Part shown: positions 34,139 through 42,515 of the stretch, one piece after another
Layout: the number at the start of each line of letters is the position of its first letter
Position numbering within the stretch: position 1 is the first letter of the stretch
DNA from: a virus
DNA: 64,000 nt
Virus record (IMG/VR): IMGVR_UViG_3300021168_000026
Span: 1 to 64,000 of that record
Strand: one strand, 5' to 3'
The notes under the pieces: model-generated
What the model was told of the DNA's origin: nothing
Databases searched by the model: none
Seen by the model: only the letters and a program-made list of their open reading frames with translations
Made by a program: the position numbers and the translations under genes

Positions 34139-34327
34139 ATGGCTGGGCCTATCATCAGCCCTAATGCCTGTGCTGTTCTCGAGTGCACGGCTGACGGCCG
34201 TACGGTTGGCCGCTGTTGGTTCAATGTCGTCGACGGCAAGTGCCCTCGGCACGGAGATGTTACTGCTGTGCAGGCCAACTATCGAGCGACAGGGCGGCTT
34301 ACTCACGAGAGTGAGTTAGATCGATGA
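34139..34327 (+). CDS. Small Cys/His protein (62 aa)
   Basis: Contains CAVLECTADGRTVGRCWF and KCPRHGD, with spacing for one zinc site. Starts at the base after the previous stop and couples by ATGA to the helicase gene. Confidence 0.6.
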   Translation: MAGPIISPNACAVLECTADGRTVGRCWFNVVDGKCPRHGDVTAVQANYRATGRLTHESELDR

Positions 34328-35712
34328 GTGCCTCGACTGACAAGAAGATTTCCGAGAAGGACCTCTCCCCCGATCAACTAGAGGTGTTTGAGGCGATACA
34401 AGACTGGGTATCTTCGCCTCACTCTGATTTTATAGCTCCGGGCGGCGCGTCCTCTGGAGAGCTAGGTTTTCGCGATTCGCAGGTCCAGAGCGGGCTACTG
34501 ACAGTCGGGGGCTACGCAGGCACTGGAAAATCAACCCTGCTCGGGGTCCTTGCAGCCTCAACCGACCTCCTCGTCGCGTATGTTACCTACACCGGTCGTG
34601 CAGCGAGTGTACTCAATCGAAAGCTCCGAGCTTCAGGTGTAGAGACGACGACTCTCCTCCGCCGCGCCGATGAAGACGCTGAGCGGGGCCTGGAGAGTTA
34701 CTTCGACCCGAGCCTGAAGGCCTCCAGCGGCCCCCCGTTATGCACGACGATCCACCGGCTGCTGTACCGGCCGGTGATTGACCCCAAGACCGAGGAGCTA
34801 CGGGGTTGGGTCAAGCGCTCTAGGTTGGATCGAGACTACGACCTCATCGTGATCGACGAAGGATCCATGGTGGGTGATGAGATCTTGCAAGACCTACAGC
34901 GATGGGGGGTGCCGATTCTAGCGGTTGGCGACCATGGCCAGCTCCCCCCGGTCATGGCCTCGGGGGATTTGATGCAGAACCCTGATCTAAAGCTCGAGAA
35001 GATTCATCGGCAAGCAGAAAAATCGCCTATCATCGCACTATCAAGGCACATCCGTGAGGGCGGCAAGATCCGAGACTTCAAGGGCCACCTCTTGATCCCC
35101 GGGGCACCGGAGGCCGCCATCGACTTCCGAGCCAAGCAAGACCTGCCCGAAGCTCTCATCGATGCCTATATCACGTCGTGCCCGCTCTCGATACTCGACG
35201 TCGGGGTGCTCTGTTGGACCAACCGAACTAGATGCAAACTCAATGGCGCGGCTCGCAAAGCCTTGGAGTACGCGGGGCCCCCGCGCAAAGAGGAACCGGT
35301 CATCTGCCTCAAGAACAAGCCTCCAGTCTACAACGGCATGCGCGGCCTTCTAACCGAGGACTCCAAGCTGAGAGAAGGCCAGCCCTGGCTTCTTGATGCC
35401 TCGGTGGCGTTTCCCGATGAAGGGCTGCCGGCCAGCCCCAAGACGCTCTGCGCACCCCAGTTCTTCCGAGAGAAGACGTTTGCCTCGGTGGAGGAGCTCC
35501 AAGAGCGGGGAGTTTCGGTCTATTCAATGTCGAGCGCCGGGGAAATGTACGATATGGGCTATGCGATGACTGTTCACAAATCGCAGGGGTCTCAGTTTTC
35601 TCATGTCTTGTTATATGTAGACCGAGCTGAGAACCCCTGGGAAGAGGAATCAAGGAGATATTTTTACACGGCCGTAACCCGAGCAAGCGAGAGGCTGACA
35701 ATCCTACAATGA
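34324..35712 (+). CDS. RecD/Dda-like superfamily 1B DNA helicase
   Basis: 462 residues. LSPDQLEVFEAI (Q region), Walker A GGYAGTGKST (about 62-71), VIDEGSMVGDEI (motif II), VGDHGQLPPV (III), ALSRHIREGG, MTVHKSQGSQFSHVLLY (V) and YTAVTRASERLTIL (VI). This is the Dda/RecD2 5'-3' helicase layout. In phages it loads on forks beside the polymerase and SSB. Confidence 0.9.
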   Translation: MSASTDKKISEKDLSPDQLEVFEAIQDWVSSPHSDFIAPGGASSGELGFRDSQVQSGLLTVGGYAGTGKSTLLGVLAASTDLLVAYVTYTGRAASVLNRKLRASGVETTTLLRRADEDAERGLESYFDPSLKASSGPPLCTTIHRLLYRPVIDPKTEELRGWVKRSRLDRDYDLIVIDEGSMVGDEILQDLQRWGVPILAVGDHGQLPPVMASGDLMQNPDLKLEKIHRQAEKSPIIALSRHIREGGKIRDFKGHLLIPGAPEAAIDFRAKQDLPEALIDAYITSCPLSILDVGVLCWTNRTRCKLNGAARKALEYAGPPRKEEPVICLKNKPPVYNGMRGLLTEDSKLREGQPWLLDASVAFPDEGLPASPKTLCAPQFFREKTFASVEELQERGVSVYSMSSAGEMYDMGYAMTVHKSQGSQFSHVLLYVDRAENPWEEESRRYFYTAVTRASERLTILQ

Positions 35713-35819
35713 CTCTACTAGAATTCATAGATAAGCATTGGCTGGGGGTAGGCCTCCTGGTGTTCTTCACCCTAGCTGTCGTCGAAAGTGTTCTACTCAC
35801 GTGGGTGAGGCGCAAATGA
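35709..35819 (+). CDS. 36-residue membrane peptide
   Basis: ATGA at both ends. One hydrophobic helix (WLGVGLLVFFTLAVVESVLL) then a basic end (WVRRK). Coupling on both sides argues it is translated. Confidence 0.55.
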   Translation: MTLLEFIDKHWLGVGLLVFFTLAVVESVLLTWVRRK

Positions 35820-36106
35820 GTCAGTGGCTACAAGAAGCGTCCGATGATCGTCTCTGGGAAGCCATCTCTCAGGGCGGCCCTAACGCAGTCACCGCGGCGA
35901 AGATTCTGCTCTCCCGTAGCCTCTTGGCCGGCAAGCCGATCTGCTACGTGGTGAAGAGCGCCGACGGGGAATGGTGCTTGACGAAAGACGGTCTAGCCTC
36001 TGGGGCCCGTATTCCGTTCAAGTTCAAGGCGCGTGAGGAAGCCGAGGAGGCGCGGGCGAAGTTGAAGAACGTTCTGCCGCTCGTCGTGGAAGTGTGGGTA
36101 GATTGA
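35816..36106 (+). CDS. Hypothetical protein (96 aa)
   Basis: Start ATG 35816 overlaps the membrane peptide stop. SADGEWCLTKDGLAS and FKAREEAEEARAKLKNVLP are typical of short phage alpha/beta proteins. Not recognised. Confidence 0.6.
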   Translation: MSQWLQEASDDRLWEAISQGGPNAVTAAKILLSRSLLAGKPICYVVKSADGEWCLTKDGLASGARIPFKFKAREEAEEARAKLKNVLPLVVEVWVD

Positions 36107-36279
36107 TGGCCAGACCGCTTCTCAAGTGGGTGGGTGGGAAGCGGCAGCTATCGAACGCTGATTTACCGCAGGTAAGAAAGATGTATAGCGACTTCTCGTT
36201 TAGAACAGTCAAGGCGAGGAGAGCTATCAATAGCAACGCCTCCAAACGAGGTAACGTCGGGGAGCTGCTCATATGGTAA
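36106..36279 (+). pseudogene. Remnant of a Dam-type adenine methyltransferase
   Basis: 57 codons. It starts with LLKWVGGKRQL, the KWxGGKRQL N-terminal motif of Dam methyltransferases, and ends with VKARRAINSNASKRGNVGEL, matching the C-terminal ARRxINSxxxKRGxVxELL segment of the same family. The ~200 residues between, with the DPPY catalytic motif, are gone. A large in-frame deletion is the simplest reading. The short ORF could still be translated. Overlaps the next gene. Confidence 0.75.
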
Positions 36280-36875
36280 AGGGAAAACTAATCGGATTGA
36301 CCGGCCTGGCCGGGGCCGGGAAATCGACCGCCGCTAAAATTCTCGTTGAGCGCCACGGCTTCGTCGAGGTCGCCTTCGCCGACAGGCTCAAAAAGCTAGT
36401 TGGTGAACTGTTTGGGTTCACTAAAGACCAGCTCTGGGGGCCCTCTTCGATAAGAAATGAGCCCGACAAGCGCTACCCGCGCGCTGACGGCTCCTACCTC
36501 ACGCCGCGTGAGGCTCTCCAGAAGTTTGGCACCGAGGCTGGCCGTAGCTGCTATGAGAACATCTGGGTCGATGAAGCGATCAAGACAGCCAGGTGGCACC
36601 TATCAGGAGAGATAGACATCGGCGGAGGTAATACCGCGCGGGGTGTCGTCATCAGCGATGTTCGCTTTCCGGGAGAGGTTCGAGCCATCAAAGCCGAGGG
36701 CGGCCAAGTCTGGTCGATCGAGCGCTCCGGAGCCTCAGGTCTCGCTGGGGAAGCTGGCCGTCACCTCAGCGAGAACGCGCTATCGGGGTGGGTGTTCAAC
36801 AAGGTCTTGCGAAATGAGGGGCCGCTTGAGGAGCTACCCCGATTGGTTGCCGAGGCATTGGAGGAGTCGCTATGA
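36273..36875 (+). CDS. Deoxynucleoside monophosphate kinase
   Basis: 200 residues. P-loop LTGLAGAGKSTAAKIL (about 6-21), VEVAFADRLKKLVGELFG (LID/substrate region typical of phage dNMP kinases), REALQKFGTEAGR and VVISDVRFPGEVRAI. This is the T4 gp1-like fold that phosphorylates dNMPs. It lies with dCMP deaminase and ThyX, forming a nucleotide-supply set. Confidence 0.85.
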   Translation: MVKGKLIGLTGLAGAGKSTAAKILVERHGFVEVAFADRLKKLVGELFGFTKDQLWGPSSIRNEPDKRYPRADGSYLTPREALQKFGTEAGRSCYENIWVDEAIKTARWHLSGEIDIGGGNTARGVVISDVRFPGEVRAIKAEGGQVWSIERSGASGLAGEAGRHLSENALSGWVFNKVLRNEGPLEELPRLVAEALEESL

Positions 36876-36979
36876 AGGCCGAGCTAGAGAGCATCATCCG
36901 GTGGTGGAGGAATAGCGTGCGGTGGCGTCTCTTTTGGCATAACTGGGATGGCATCGAGCGCTCCAATTGGAGGGCCTAA
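36872..36979 (+). CDS. 35-residue Trp/Arg-rich peptide
   Basis: ATGA overlap with the kinase stop. MKAELESIIRWWRNSVRWRL is an amphipathic helix. Ends directly before the deaminase start. Possibly a membrane-surface peptide. Confidence 0.5.
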   Translation: MKAELESIIRWWRNSVRWRLFWHNWDGIERSNWRA

Positions 36980-37495
36980 ATGCGCCCCTCATTTGACGAG
37001 ATCTTTCTCGATCTAGCTGTCTCCCTCGCACGGCGCTCCACCTGCCGCCGCCTGCAAGTCGGCTGTGTCATCACGAGCGTCGACCACCGCCAGGTCTTTG
37101 CGGTCGGCTATAACGGTAACGCTACCGGTGAAGCCAACGATTGCGATCGTCATGGAGAGGAAGCTGTAGGGAACTGCGGCTGCATCCACTCGGAGGCGAA
37201 CGCCGCGGTCAATTGTGTTGCCCCTCGGAGGGAGCGGAAGTTCGTCTACTGCACCCACCTGCCTTGTGTGGCATGCACCAAGCTCCTCATCAACTTGGGA
37301 GGCGTCCAGCTCGTAGTCTTCAAGGACTGGTACCGTAAGACAGACTCACTCGATCTGCTCGGCCGCAATGGAATTCAAACACTCCACATGCAAAAGACCG
37401 ATCGCGATCAGCTCGAAGAAAACTTGCGGGTGACGCAGGAGAGATGCACCGAGCTGCTTGAAGAAGCACGGCGTTTGAGGGGAGACGGGGCATGA
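36980..37495 (+). CDS. dCMP deaminase
   Basis: 171 residues. Zinc site motifs CIHSEANA (His and catalytic Glu) and THLPCVACTKLL (PCxxC), plus QVGCVITS and VGYNGNATG. Converts dCMP to dUMP for the ThyX next door. The C-terminal ~35 residues form an additional charged coiled coil (RDQLEENLRVTQERCTELL). Confidence 0.9.
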   Translation: MRPSFDEIFLDLAVSLARRSTCRRLQVGCVITSVDHRQVFAVGYNGNATGEANDCDRHGEEAVGNCGCIHSEANAAVNCVAPRRERKFVYCTHLPCVACTKLLINLGGVQLVVFKDWYRKTDSLDLLGRNGIQTLHMQKTDRDQLEENLRVTQERCTELLEEARRLRGDGA

Positions 37496-38241
37496 GGGTA
37501 TCGTTGTTGGATCACGGCTACCTTGAAGCGGTGACCTTCTGGGGCAGCGAGGAGGAGATCATCTCCGCTGCTAGAATGTCGACGGGCAAAGGCTTCCTCG
37601 GCTGGAGAAAATGTGAGGCTTGTGGGGCCTACGATTCTCAGACCGGTTGCTCAGAGAATGGCGGCGTGCACCATTGGGTGTCGGCTGACGAGAAGCTGCT
37701 CCGGTATCTCTACACGAACGGCCACATGACGCCGTTCGAGATGGCCGGCGCGACGTTCGAAGTACAAGCGCCTATCTTCGTCTTCCGGGAATGGCATCGT
37801 CATAGGGTACCGTTCAGCTACAATGAAATGTCAGCAAGATATGCCCCGTTGCCCGATCTGAACTACGTACCATCTCTAGAGAGATTGGCTATAGGCGGTG
37901 GGCCAAGTAAGCAGGATCAATCTCTCGGCGGTAAGGTTTTAGACCGTGAGGCCGCGAAAGAATTTCGAGAGGTGCTTGCCAGCACCAATCTTATTATTGA
38001 GGGCATTTATCAGAAAGCTCTACGCACCGGAGTGCCGAAGGAGCTCGCCCGCCTCGTCCTGCCCGTCGGCCGGTATTCGAAGATGCGCGTCAGCTCGAAT
38101 CTCCGTGGGTGGCTAAACTTCCTGAAGCTCCGCGAGGCCCCCAACGCTCAATACGAAATTCGCGTTTATGCCGAGGCACTCCACAAGATGCTGGCCGAGA
38201 AGTTCCCCCGGACCCTCGGCCTGTTTGAGGAAGGTAGATGA
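37492..38241 (+). CDS. thyX: Flavin-dependent thymidylate synthase
   Basis: 249 residues. ThyX signature RHRVPFSYNEMSARY is complete; HMTPFEMAGATFEVQAPIF precedes it and LARLVLPVGRYSKMRVSSN follows. An insert of ~28 residues near residue 38 (KCEACGAYDSQTGC with HHW) looks like a small Cys/His metal loop not usual in the family. Makes dTMP from dUMP. ATGA overlap with the deaminase. Confidence 0.95.
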   Translation: MRVSLLDHGYLEAVTFWGSEEEIISAARMSTGKGFLGWRKCEACGAYDSQTGCSENGGVHHWVSADEKLLRYLYTNGHMTPFEMAGATFEVQAPIFVFREWHRHRVPFSYNEMSARYAPLPDLNYVPSLERLAIGGGPSKQDQSLGGKVLDREAAKEFREVLASTNLIIEGIYQKALRTGVPKELARLVLPVGRYSKMRVSSNLRGWLNFLKLREAPNAQYEIRVYAEALHKMLAEKFPRTLGLFEEGR

Positions 38242-38564
38242 CCAACCTTCAACTTGAGGTCTTGCAGGAGTTCGCTGAGGCGCAATACAAAGGTCTCCCT
38301 CCCCGATTGAAGCAGAAGTGGCCCGGCCTCTCTAGGATTGAGAACTCCCGCAAAGAAGTCTACAGACGAGCCTCGACTAAAAAAGAGAAAGCCAAGCGTC
38401 AGCCGAACAACTACCAGCCTAGCATCATCGTTGTTGAGGTTTGCCCCTCGTGCGGGCAACTCGCTGAGAGAAGAGAAGGCCTCCGAGGGCTGGTGCATAA
38501 GAACGGCAGCAGTGGTAAGGGTTGCGCTCCACTTTGGTCAACACACTGGAAGGAAGCACAATGA
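38238..38564 (+). CDS. Hypothetical protein with CxxC (108 aa)
   Basis: Basic middle (RRASTKKEKAKRQPN) and a CPSCG pair. Overlaps both neighbours by 4 nt. Not recognised. Confidence 0.6.
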   Translation: MTNLQLEVLQEFAEAQYKGLPPRLKQKWPGLSRIENSRKEVYRRASTKKEKAKRQPNNYQPSIIVVEVCPSCGQLAERREGLRGLVHKNGSSGKGCAPLWSTHWKEAQ

Positions 38565-38986
38565 GAGTCTTCGTATCAGGCGCGAGCGCAGAGCGAACGA
38601 TGATCAAATCGTTCATGGATTCTTTGAGAGCCGTGGGGGTTGAGATCACCGTCGACTGGATCAAGGCTATCGAGGAAGAGGGCACGGCCAACGTCGGCCT
38701 TACCGCAGCCAAGATGCTCCACTACGCGCAGATGGATCTTAGCGGCGTCGATCAAGCCGATGTCGTCTGGACTCTCATCCCGAACAACAACTCCAAGGGC
38801 TGCTGGGTGGAGCTCGGCTACGCCTTCGGCAAGGGCAAGCTCGTCGTGACGAGCGGCAATGAGGAGGCCTCGATCTTCACGGCGATGTCGCACGCTCACT
38901 TCAAGACCCACGGGGAGGCACTCGCCGCGGTCATCGAGAAACACCATCAGAGACGCTCGCTGGAGGCATTGAACGCCCATGGCTGA
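38561..38986 (+). CDS. Nucleoside 2-deoxyribosyltransferase-like protein
   Basis: 141 residues. MRVFVSGASAERTMIKSFMD at the start, DLSGVDQADVVWTLIP and CWVELGYAFGKGKLVVTSGN are the DxxxxxxxDxxV and GxxxELGYAxxxGKxVV signatures of that fold. It may salvage or modify deoxynucleosides, in keeping with the nucleotide genes upstream. Start ATG 38561 in an ATGA overlap. Confidence 0.75.
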   Translation: MRVFVSGASAERTMIKSFMDSLRAVGVEITVDWIKAIEEEGTANVGLTAAKMLHYAQMDLSGVDQADVVWTLIPNNNSKGCWVELGYAFGKGKLVVTSGNEEASIFTAMSHAHFKTHGEALAAVIEKHHQRRSLEALNAHG

Positions 38987-39158
38987 TTTCGAGGCTTTCA
39001 TCTGCCGCGGATGCGTTACGCTCACAACGAGGCCGTTTGTCTTAGGTAAACTCGAACCCAAACCTGCCTGCCCTACTTGCTCGAAGCCCATGCTCCAAGT
39101 TGGGCCGGAGACCATACGGGAGATGCTCGAAGCCCAAGAAAAGGCTAAGCTTCCCTGA
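38979..39158 (+). CDS. Zinc-ribbon protein (59 aa)
   Basis: CRGC and CPTC 24 residues apart make a zinc ribbon; the C-terminus is a charged helix (ETIREMLEAQEKAKLP). Overlaps the previous gene by 8 nt and its TGA overlaps the next ATG. Confidence 0.65.
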   Translation: MADFEAFICRGCVTLTTRPFVLGKLEPKPACPTCSKPMLQVGPETIREMLEAQEKAKLP

Positions 39159-40735
39159 TGCTGATCACCGAGGCGGGCCTTTCGTGGAGGGAGCGGCACG
39201 ACGGCGTATGGGTAGCCGACGGCGCGGGAGGCCGCTACGAGCTCAAACCTGGCAAGGGTGGCTATGCAGTTTGGTGGATCACTTTCACCCCCGGCGTTGA
39301 AGACAAGCACATCGGCCGGGCCGCCAACCTCACCGAAGCCATGGCCAAGGCTCGTGACTACTACCCCGGCCTCCACCAACAAGCCGCCGAGAAAATTGAG
39401 CCGGCCACACAGCCTTACGCGGTGCCTGCTCGTCCAGGCATGGGGGCATCGATTCAAGACTTTGCCGAGCGCTTCATCTTCGAAGCCGAGGGTGAGCAGC
39501 ATAGAGAAGGCGACACTCGGCCGCAGCTTATCGCCGAGACCCTCGAAGCGGCTCTCAACATCACCTCAATAAGCGAGATACTAGGCAGCGGTAGCTACGG
39601 GCTCGCGGGCCTCCTACCAAACGGGAAGGTTATCAAGCTGACGCGCGACGAGACTGAAGTGAAGGCGGGGTCGGTCCTCATCGGTAAGCACTTGCCCCAC
39701 GTAGTCGACGTCTACGGTAGCTACTTTCTCCGGGGGGTCCACGTCGAGGGCGACTCCGGGGAGGGCGAGCGTGAAGGCTCCAAGGTTGGAGTCTTGCTGA
39801 TGGAGAAACTCGATCACGATCCTGACGTACCCGGTGCCCGTCGAATCCGCGAGATTGTAGTCCGGGTCAAAAACTCCTATGAAGTCTGGCCTTATGCCTT
39901 GAGCAAGCTGACCTACGGCAAAGCTCGCAAGCGTCTTGAGAAGGCCTCGACCGAATTGGAAGCCGAGCTACGCGGCCTTGGGCAGCGGTTGGAGGAAGAA
40001 CAACAGGCGAAGCTCCTTGTTGATGTTGCCGAGGGCATCAAGGAGCTCAGACAGCTTGGGGTCTACGCGATCGACACCCATCCGGGAAATGTCGGCAAGA
40101 GCCTCACTACACGCAATTTCAAGCTGTTTGACGTCGGCTCGAGTAGCCCTCCTCCGAGCGCCAAGCCTAAGATATTGGCCGCAAGAGAGTGCCCCGCCAT
40201 GGCCGGGGAGAGCGTCTTCACGATGGAGATAGGCTCGGGCACCTGCCAGCACACGCACCCGCCGGAGGTTCCAAGCCTCCCTTGTCCGCCCGCTGTAGCT
40301 GCCGAGGCAGTGCCGGTCATCCACGAGAAGCCAGTAATCGGCAAGATCGTCTCCCCCAAAGAGGTCTACGCGCTCTGCCACAAACAGCTACTCGCCGAGA
40401 CCCAAGAGATATTTCTAGTCATACCTCTCAACATTCATGGAGAAGTTTGCTCCAAGGATGGAAAGCCGGTCTTGGTGGCGAAGGGGCAGCGCGATCGGGT
40501 CCATGTCGATAACGCCGATATCCTCCGGCCGGTGATTGAGACCAACGCCGCGGGCTTCCTTGTTGTGCACCAACACCCGAGTGGTCATTGCAAGCCCTCG
40601 GAGGCTGACCGAGCCCTCACCGTAAGCATCAAGAAGGCATGCGAGCCCCACACTTTCCGGATGCTTGACCATGTAGTTATTGGTAGGAGCCAAGCCTACA
40701 GCATCGAGGAAGACAGGCTTTACAAGATTCGTTGA
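39158..40735 (+). CDS. Protein kinase-like domain fused to a RadC/JAB (MPN) domain
   Basis: 525 residues. An N-terminal ~130 residues carries a small beta domain. The kinase follows: Gly-loop GSGSYG (143-148), VIKLT Lys near 160, hinge VGVLLMEKLD, a catalytic loop IDTHPGNVG (Asp306, Asn311), and LFDVGSS (Asp325) as the DFG equivalent. Residues ~385-525 form a RadC domain: HQHPSG (471-476), KPSEAD (Asp484) and RMLDHVVIG, the JAMM zinc site. RadC function is unsettled; no fusion to a kinase is known to me. A helical linker (LRGLGQRLEEEQQAK) lies within the kinase C-lobe. Confidence 0.85.
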   Translation: MLITEAGLSWRERHDGVWVADGAGGRYELKPGKGGYAVWWITFTPGVEDKHIGRAANLTEAMAKARDYYPGLHQQAAEKIEPATQPYAVPARPGMGASIQDFAERFIFEAEGEQHREGDTRPQLIAETLEAALNITSISEILGSGSYGLAGLLPNGKVIKLTRDETEVKAGSVLIGKHLPHVVDVYGSYFLRGVHVEGDSGEGEREGSKVGVLLMEKLDHDPDVPGARRIREIVVRVKNSYEVWPYALSKLTYGKARKRLEKASTELEAELRGLGQRLEEEQQAKLLVDVAEGIKELRQLGVYAIDTHPGNVGKSLTTRNFKLFDVGSSSPPPSAKPKILAARECPAMAGESVFTMEIGSGTCQHTHPPEVPSLPCPPAVAAEAVPVIHEKPVIGKIVSPKEVYALCHKQLLAETQEIFLVIPLNIHGEVCSKDGKPVLVAKGQRDRVHVDNADILRPVIETNAAGFLVVHQHPSGHCKPSEADRALTVSIKKACEPHTFRMLDHVVIGRSQAYSIEEDRLYKIR

Positions 40736-40744
40736 AGCCTTAGC

Positions 40745-40783
40745 TTGGGGCAACCCCAAACCTTGGGGTCATCCAACCTTTTT
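40745..40783 (+). terminator. Three-strand hairpin with T-run, possible attenuator
   Basis: TTGGGG (40745-40750), CCCCAA (40754-40759), TTGGGG (40763-40768) and five T (40779-40783). Strand 2 can pair with 1 or with 3, both with 3-nt loops, so two exclusive hairpins exist. The T-run is 10 nt past strand 3, so termination is weak at best. Confidence 0.4.
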
Positions 40784-40796
40784 GATGGAGATCTGC

Positions 40797-41381
40797 ATGC
40801 CGTCATTGTCCGACGTGTACAAGGAAATTGAGGAGCTCTCCGGGCTCGAGGTAGCGTCGCTGCCGCTATTGCTGGTGGCTACCTGGCTCCCTCGAACGAG
40901 CGCCGTCGAGGGCCTGGCTCTCCTCAAAGACAACATAGGCACCCAGATCCCGGATATATTGGCCGCGATGAAGCCGACCATGTTCGTGCTCGGGCAGCCT
41001 TCCCCCCTACGGTCGAGAGTATTCGATTCGGAGAAGAAGGCCAAGCTCTCCGCTGAGCTGACCGTCTTCGCTATCTTCGAGGATGACTCCGAGTTTCGGG
41101 TCTACGCGCTCCCTACCTCTGAGTCAGGCGGCGAGACACCCCCGCCCACCCGTTTCCGGCTCTGCAAGACCGCCGCGGTCTACTCGATCGCCGCGATGAA
41201 CATCGAGGTCTTCAAGGCCGAGATCGCCGATGAGTGGACCGCCGTCGCCGAGGGTGTCGCTATCGGCGACGATGAGGGCCTCGATGAAGAGCCTGAAGAG
41301 GAGCCCAGCAAGGAAACACTAGCGGTTGAAGAAAGCGCCCCCCAGCCAGTAAGCTTGCCGGCCACCCCGGTGGTAAGCTGA
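40797..41381 (+). CDS. Hypothetical acidic protein (194 aa)
   Basis: Start ATG 40797 has GGAG at 40787-40790; an upstream ATG (40785) is possible. SLSDVYKEIEELSGLEVASL, then an alpha/beta core, ending in an acidic tail (DDEGLDEEPEEEPSKE). Last gene before the virion block; might be scaffold-like or a regulatory factor. Confidence 0.6.
   Translation: MPSLSDVYKEIEELSGLEVASLPLLLVATWLPRTSAVEGLALLKDNIGTQIPDILAAMKPTMFVLGQPSPLRSRVFDSEKKAKLSAELTVFAIFEDDSEFRVYALPTSESGGETPPPTRFRLCKTAAVYSIAAMNIEVFKAEIADEWTAVAEGVAIGDDEGLDEEPEEEPSKETLAVEESAPQPVSLPATPVVS
41374..41379 (+). promoter_or_regulatory. -10-like box TAAGCT, probable leaderless start
   Basis: TAAGCT, identical to 7006-7011, ends 6 nt before ATG 41386. 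It sits in the last codons of the previous gene. Confidence 0.45.
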
Positions 41382-41385
41382 GCCT

Positions 41386-42504
41386 ATGCCTTTCACCACC
41401 GCAACGCTCGTCTACACCGTCATCCAAGGGGGCGGCGCTTCCCTCAACGATCTCAACACGCTGATGGCCTTACCGCAGGTCCCTCAAGATGTGCTGGCCC
41501 AGATCGGGGCCCGGTTGAATTCAGATGTGACCGTCAGCGGCCTGACGGGCGTGACTCGTACGATCGGGCTGTCACTCGCCCCCAGCCCTACCGGCGCCGC
41601 AACGGCGATACGGCAACCTAACGGGGGAGCGATCATAGCGGCTATCGTGACAGCCCCCGGCAAGGGGTACAGCGCCATTCCTCTCATCACTACGCCTCCC
41701 CCGGACAAGACCGAGCCCGGAGAGCCGAGAGGCTTCCGAGGGGCTAAGTTCCTCGGCAGGCTTGATGTCCAAGACGTCGCCGTGGTCAACGCGGGAGACG
41801 GGTATGGCGGATCAGTCCAAGCTCGGTTTGTTGGAGGGTTGCAGCCGCCCCGGGTGGACCCAGCGACCGGTGTCTTGAATGCGCAGTCGTGCGTTCAGGG
41901 TATGACGATCGTCGCCCAAGGCCGAGGCTACTCCTCGTTTGCGCAAGTGCAGTTTGAGGGCTCTACTGTTGTGGGGGGAAGATTACCTCGAGCAGGGTTG
42001 GTGCTCGATAGCAAGGGCCGAGTCATAAAGCTCAACATCGTTGACTCCGGTCAGGGGATGCTCGAAGTGCCGAGCGCGTTCGTTTGGGACCCCGGCCCGG
42101 CCAAGGACGGCAAAAACGGTGGCAAGGGTGCCGTCTTGTCAGTGCAGATGGGCATCGGTACCGTAGCTACGGCAACCGTCGGAGTGGCAGCGGGTAGTAT
42201 TACCGGTCTGACTATCGTCAACGCTGGGGGCCCTTACACCGCGATGCCCCAGATCATCCTGAGTGATACGAGTGGAACACCCGCGGTTGTAGTGCCGCTG
42301 ATGGGCCTCCACTCGATCGAAGTGCTCGACCCCGGTGAAGGCTACGCCATTGACCCGGCTATTACCGTGACGAGCGCCTTCAATGACTACTACGCCGGGT
42401 CGACTGCGGCCCAAGCGGCCCTCGCGTTCGGTGACTTGATGAAGACGTTGCTGGAGGTTTCGGTGAAATCCCCGGTTGCCGCCGCGACTCCTATCGTCAC
42501 TTGA
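41386..42504 (+). CDS. Structural protein with GxGY beta repeats
   Basis: 372 residues. At least five copies of a strand-turn unit: VVNAGDGYGG, IVAQGRGYSS, IVDSGQGML, IVNAGGPYTAMPQI and VLDPGEGYAIDPAITV. The (hydrophobic)-x-x-x-G-x-GY-x-x-x-P unit occurs in phage capsid-surface and fibre proteins. Ala-rich ends. First gene of the virion block. Confidence 0.65.
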   Translation: MPFTTATLVYTVIQGGGASLNDLNTLMALPQVPQDVLAQIGARLNSDVTVSGLTGVTRTIGLSLAPSPTGAATAIRQPNGGAIIAAIVTAPGKGYSAIPLITTPPPDKTEPGEPRGFRGAKFLGRLDVQDVAVVNAGDGYGGSVQARFVGGLQPPRVDPATGVLNAQSCVQGMTIVAQGRGYSSFAQVQFEGSTVVGGRLPRAGLVLDSKGRVIKLNIVDSGQGMLEVPSAFVWDPGPAKDGKNGGKGAVLSVQMGIGTVATATVGVAAGSITGLTIVNAGGPYTAMPQIILSDTSGTPAVVVPLMGLHSIEVLDPGEGYAIDPAITVTSAFNDYYAGSTAAQAALAFGDLMKTLLEVSVKSPVAAATPIVT

Positions 42505-42515
42505 GAGGAGACTCT

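Noticed and set aside
38576-39502. 308-codon minus ORF
   Set aside because: Antisense to three coupled + genes with recognisable motifs; no ribosome site or family signal.
39158-40735. Reading the RadC part as a classical host DNA-repair gene
   Set aside because: The RadC domain is continuous with a kinase-like domain and sits in a phage operon.
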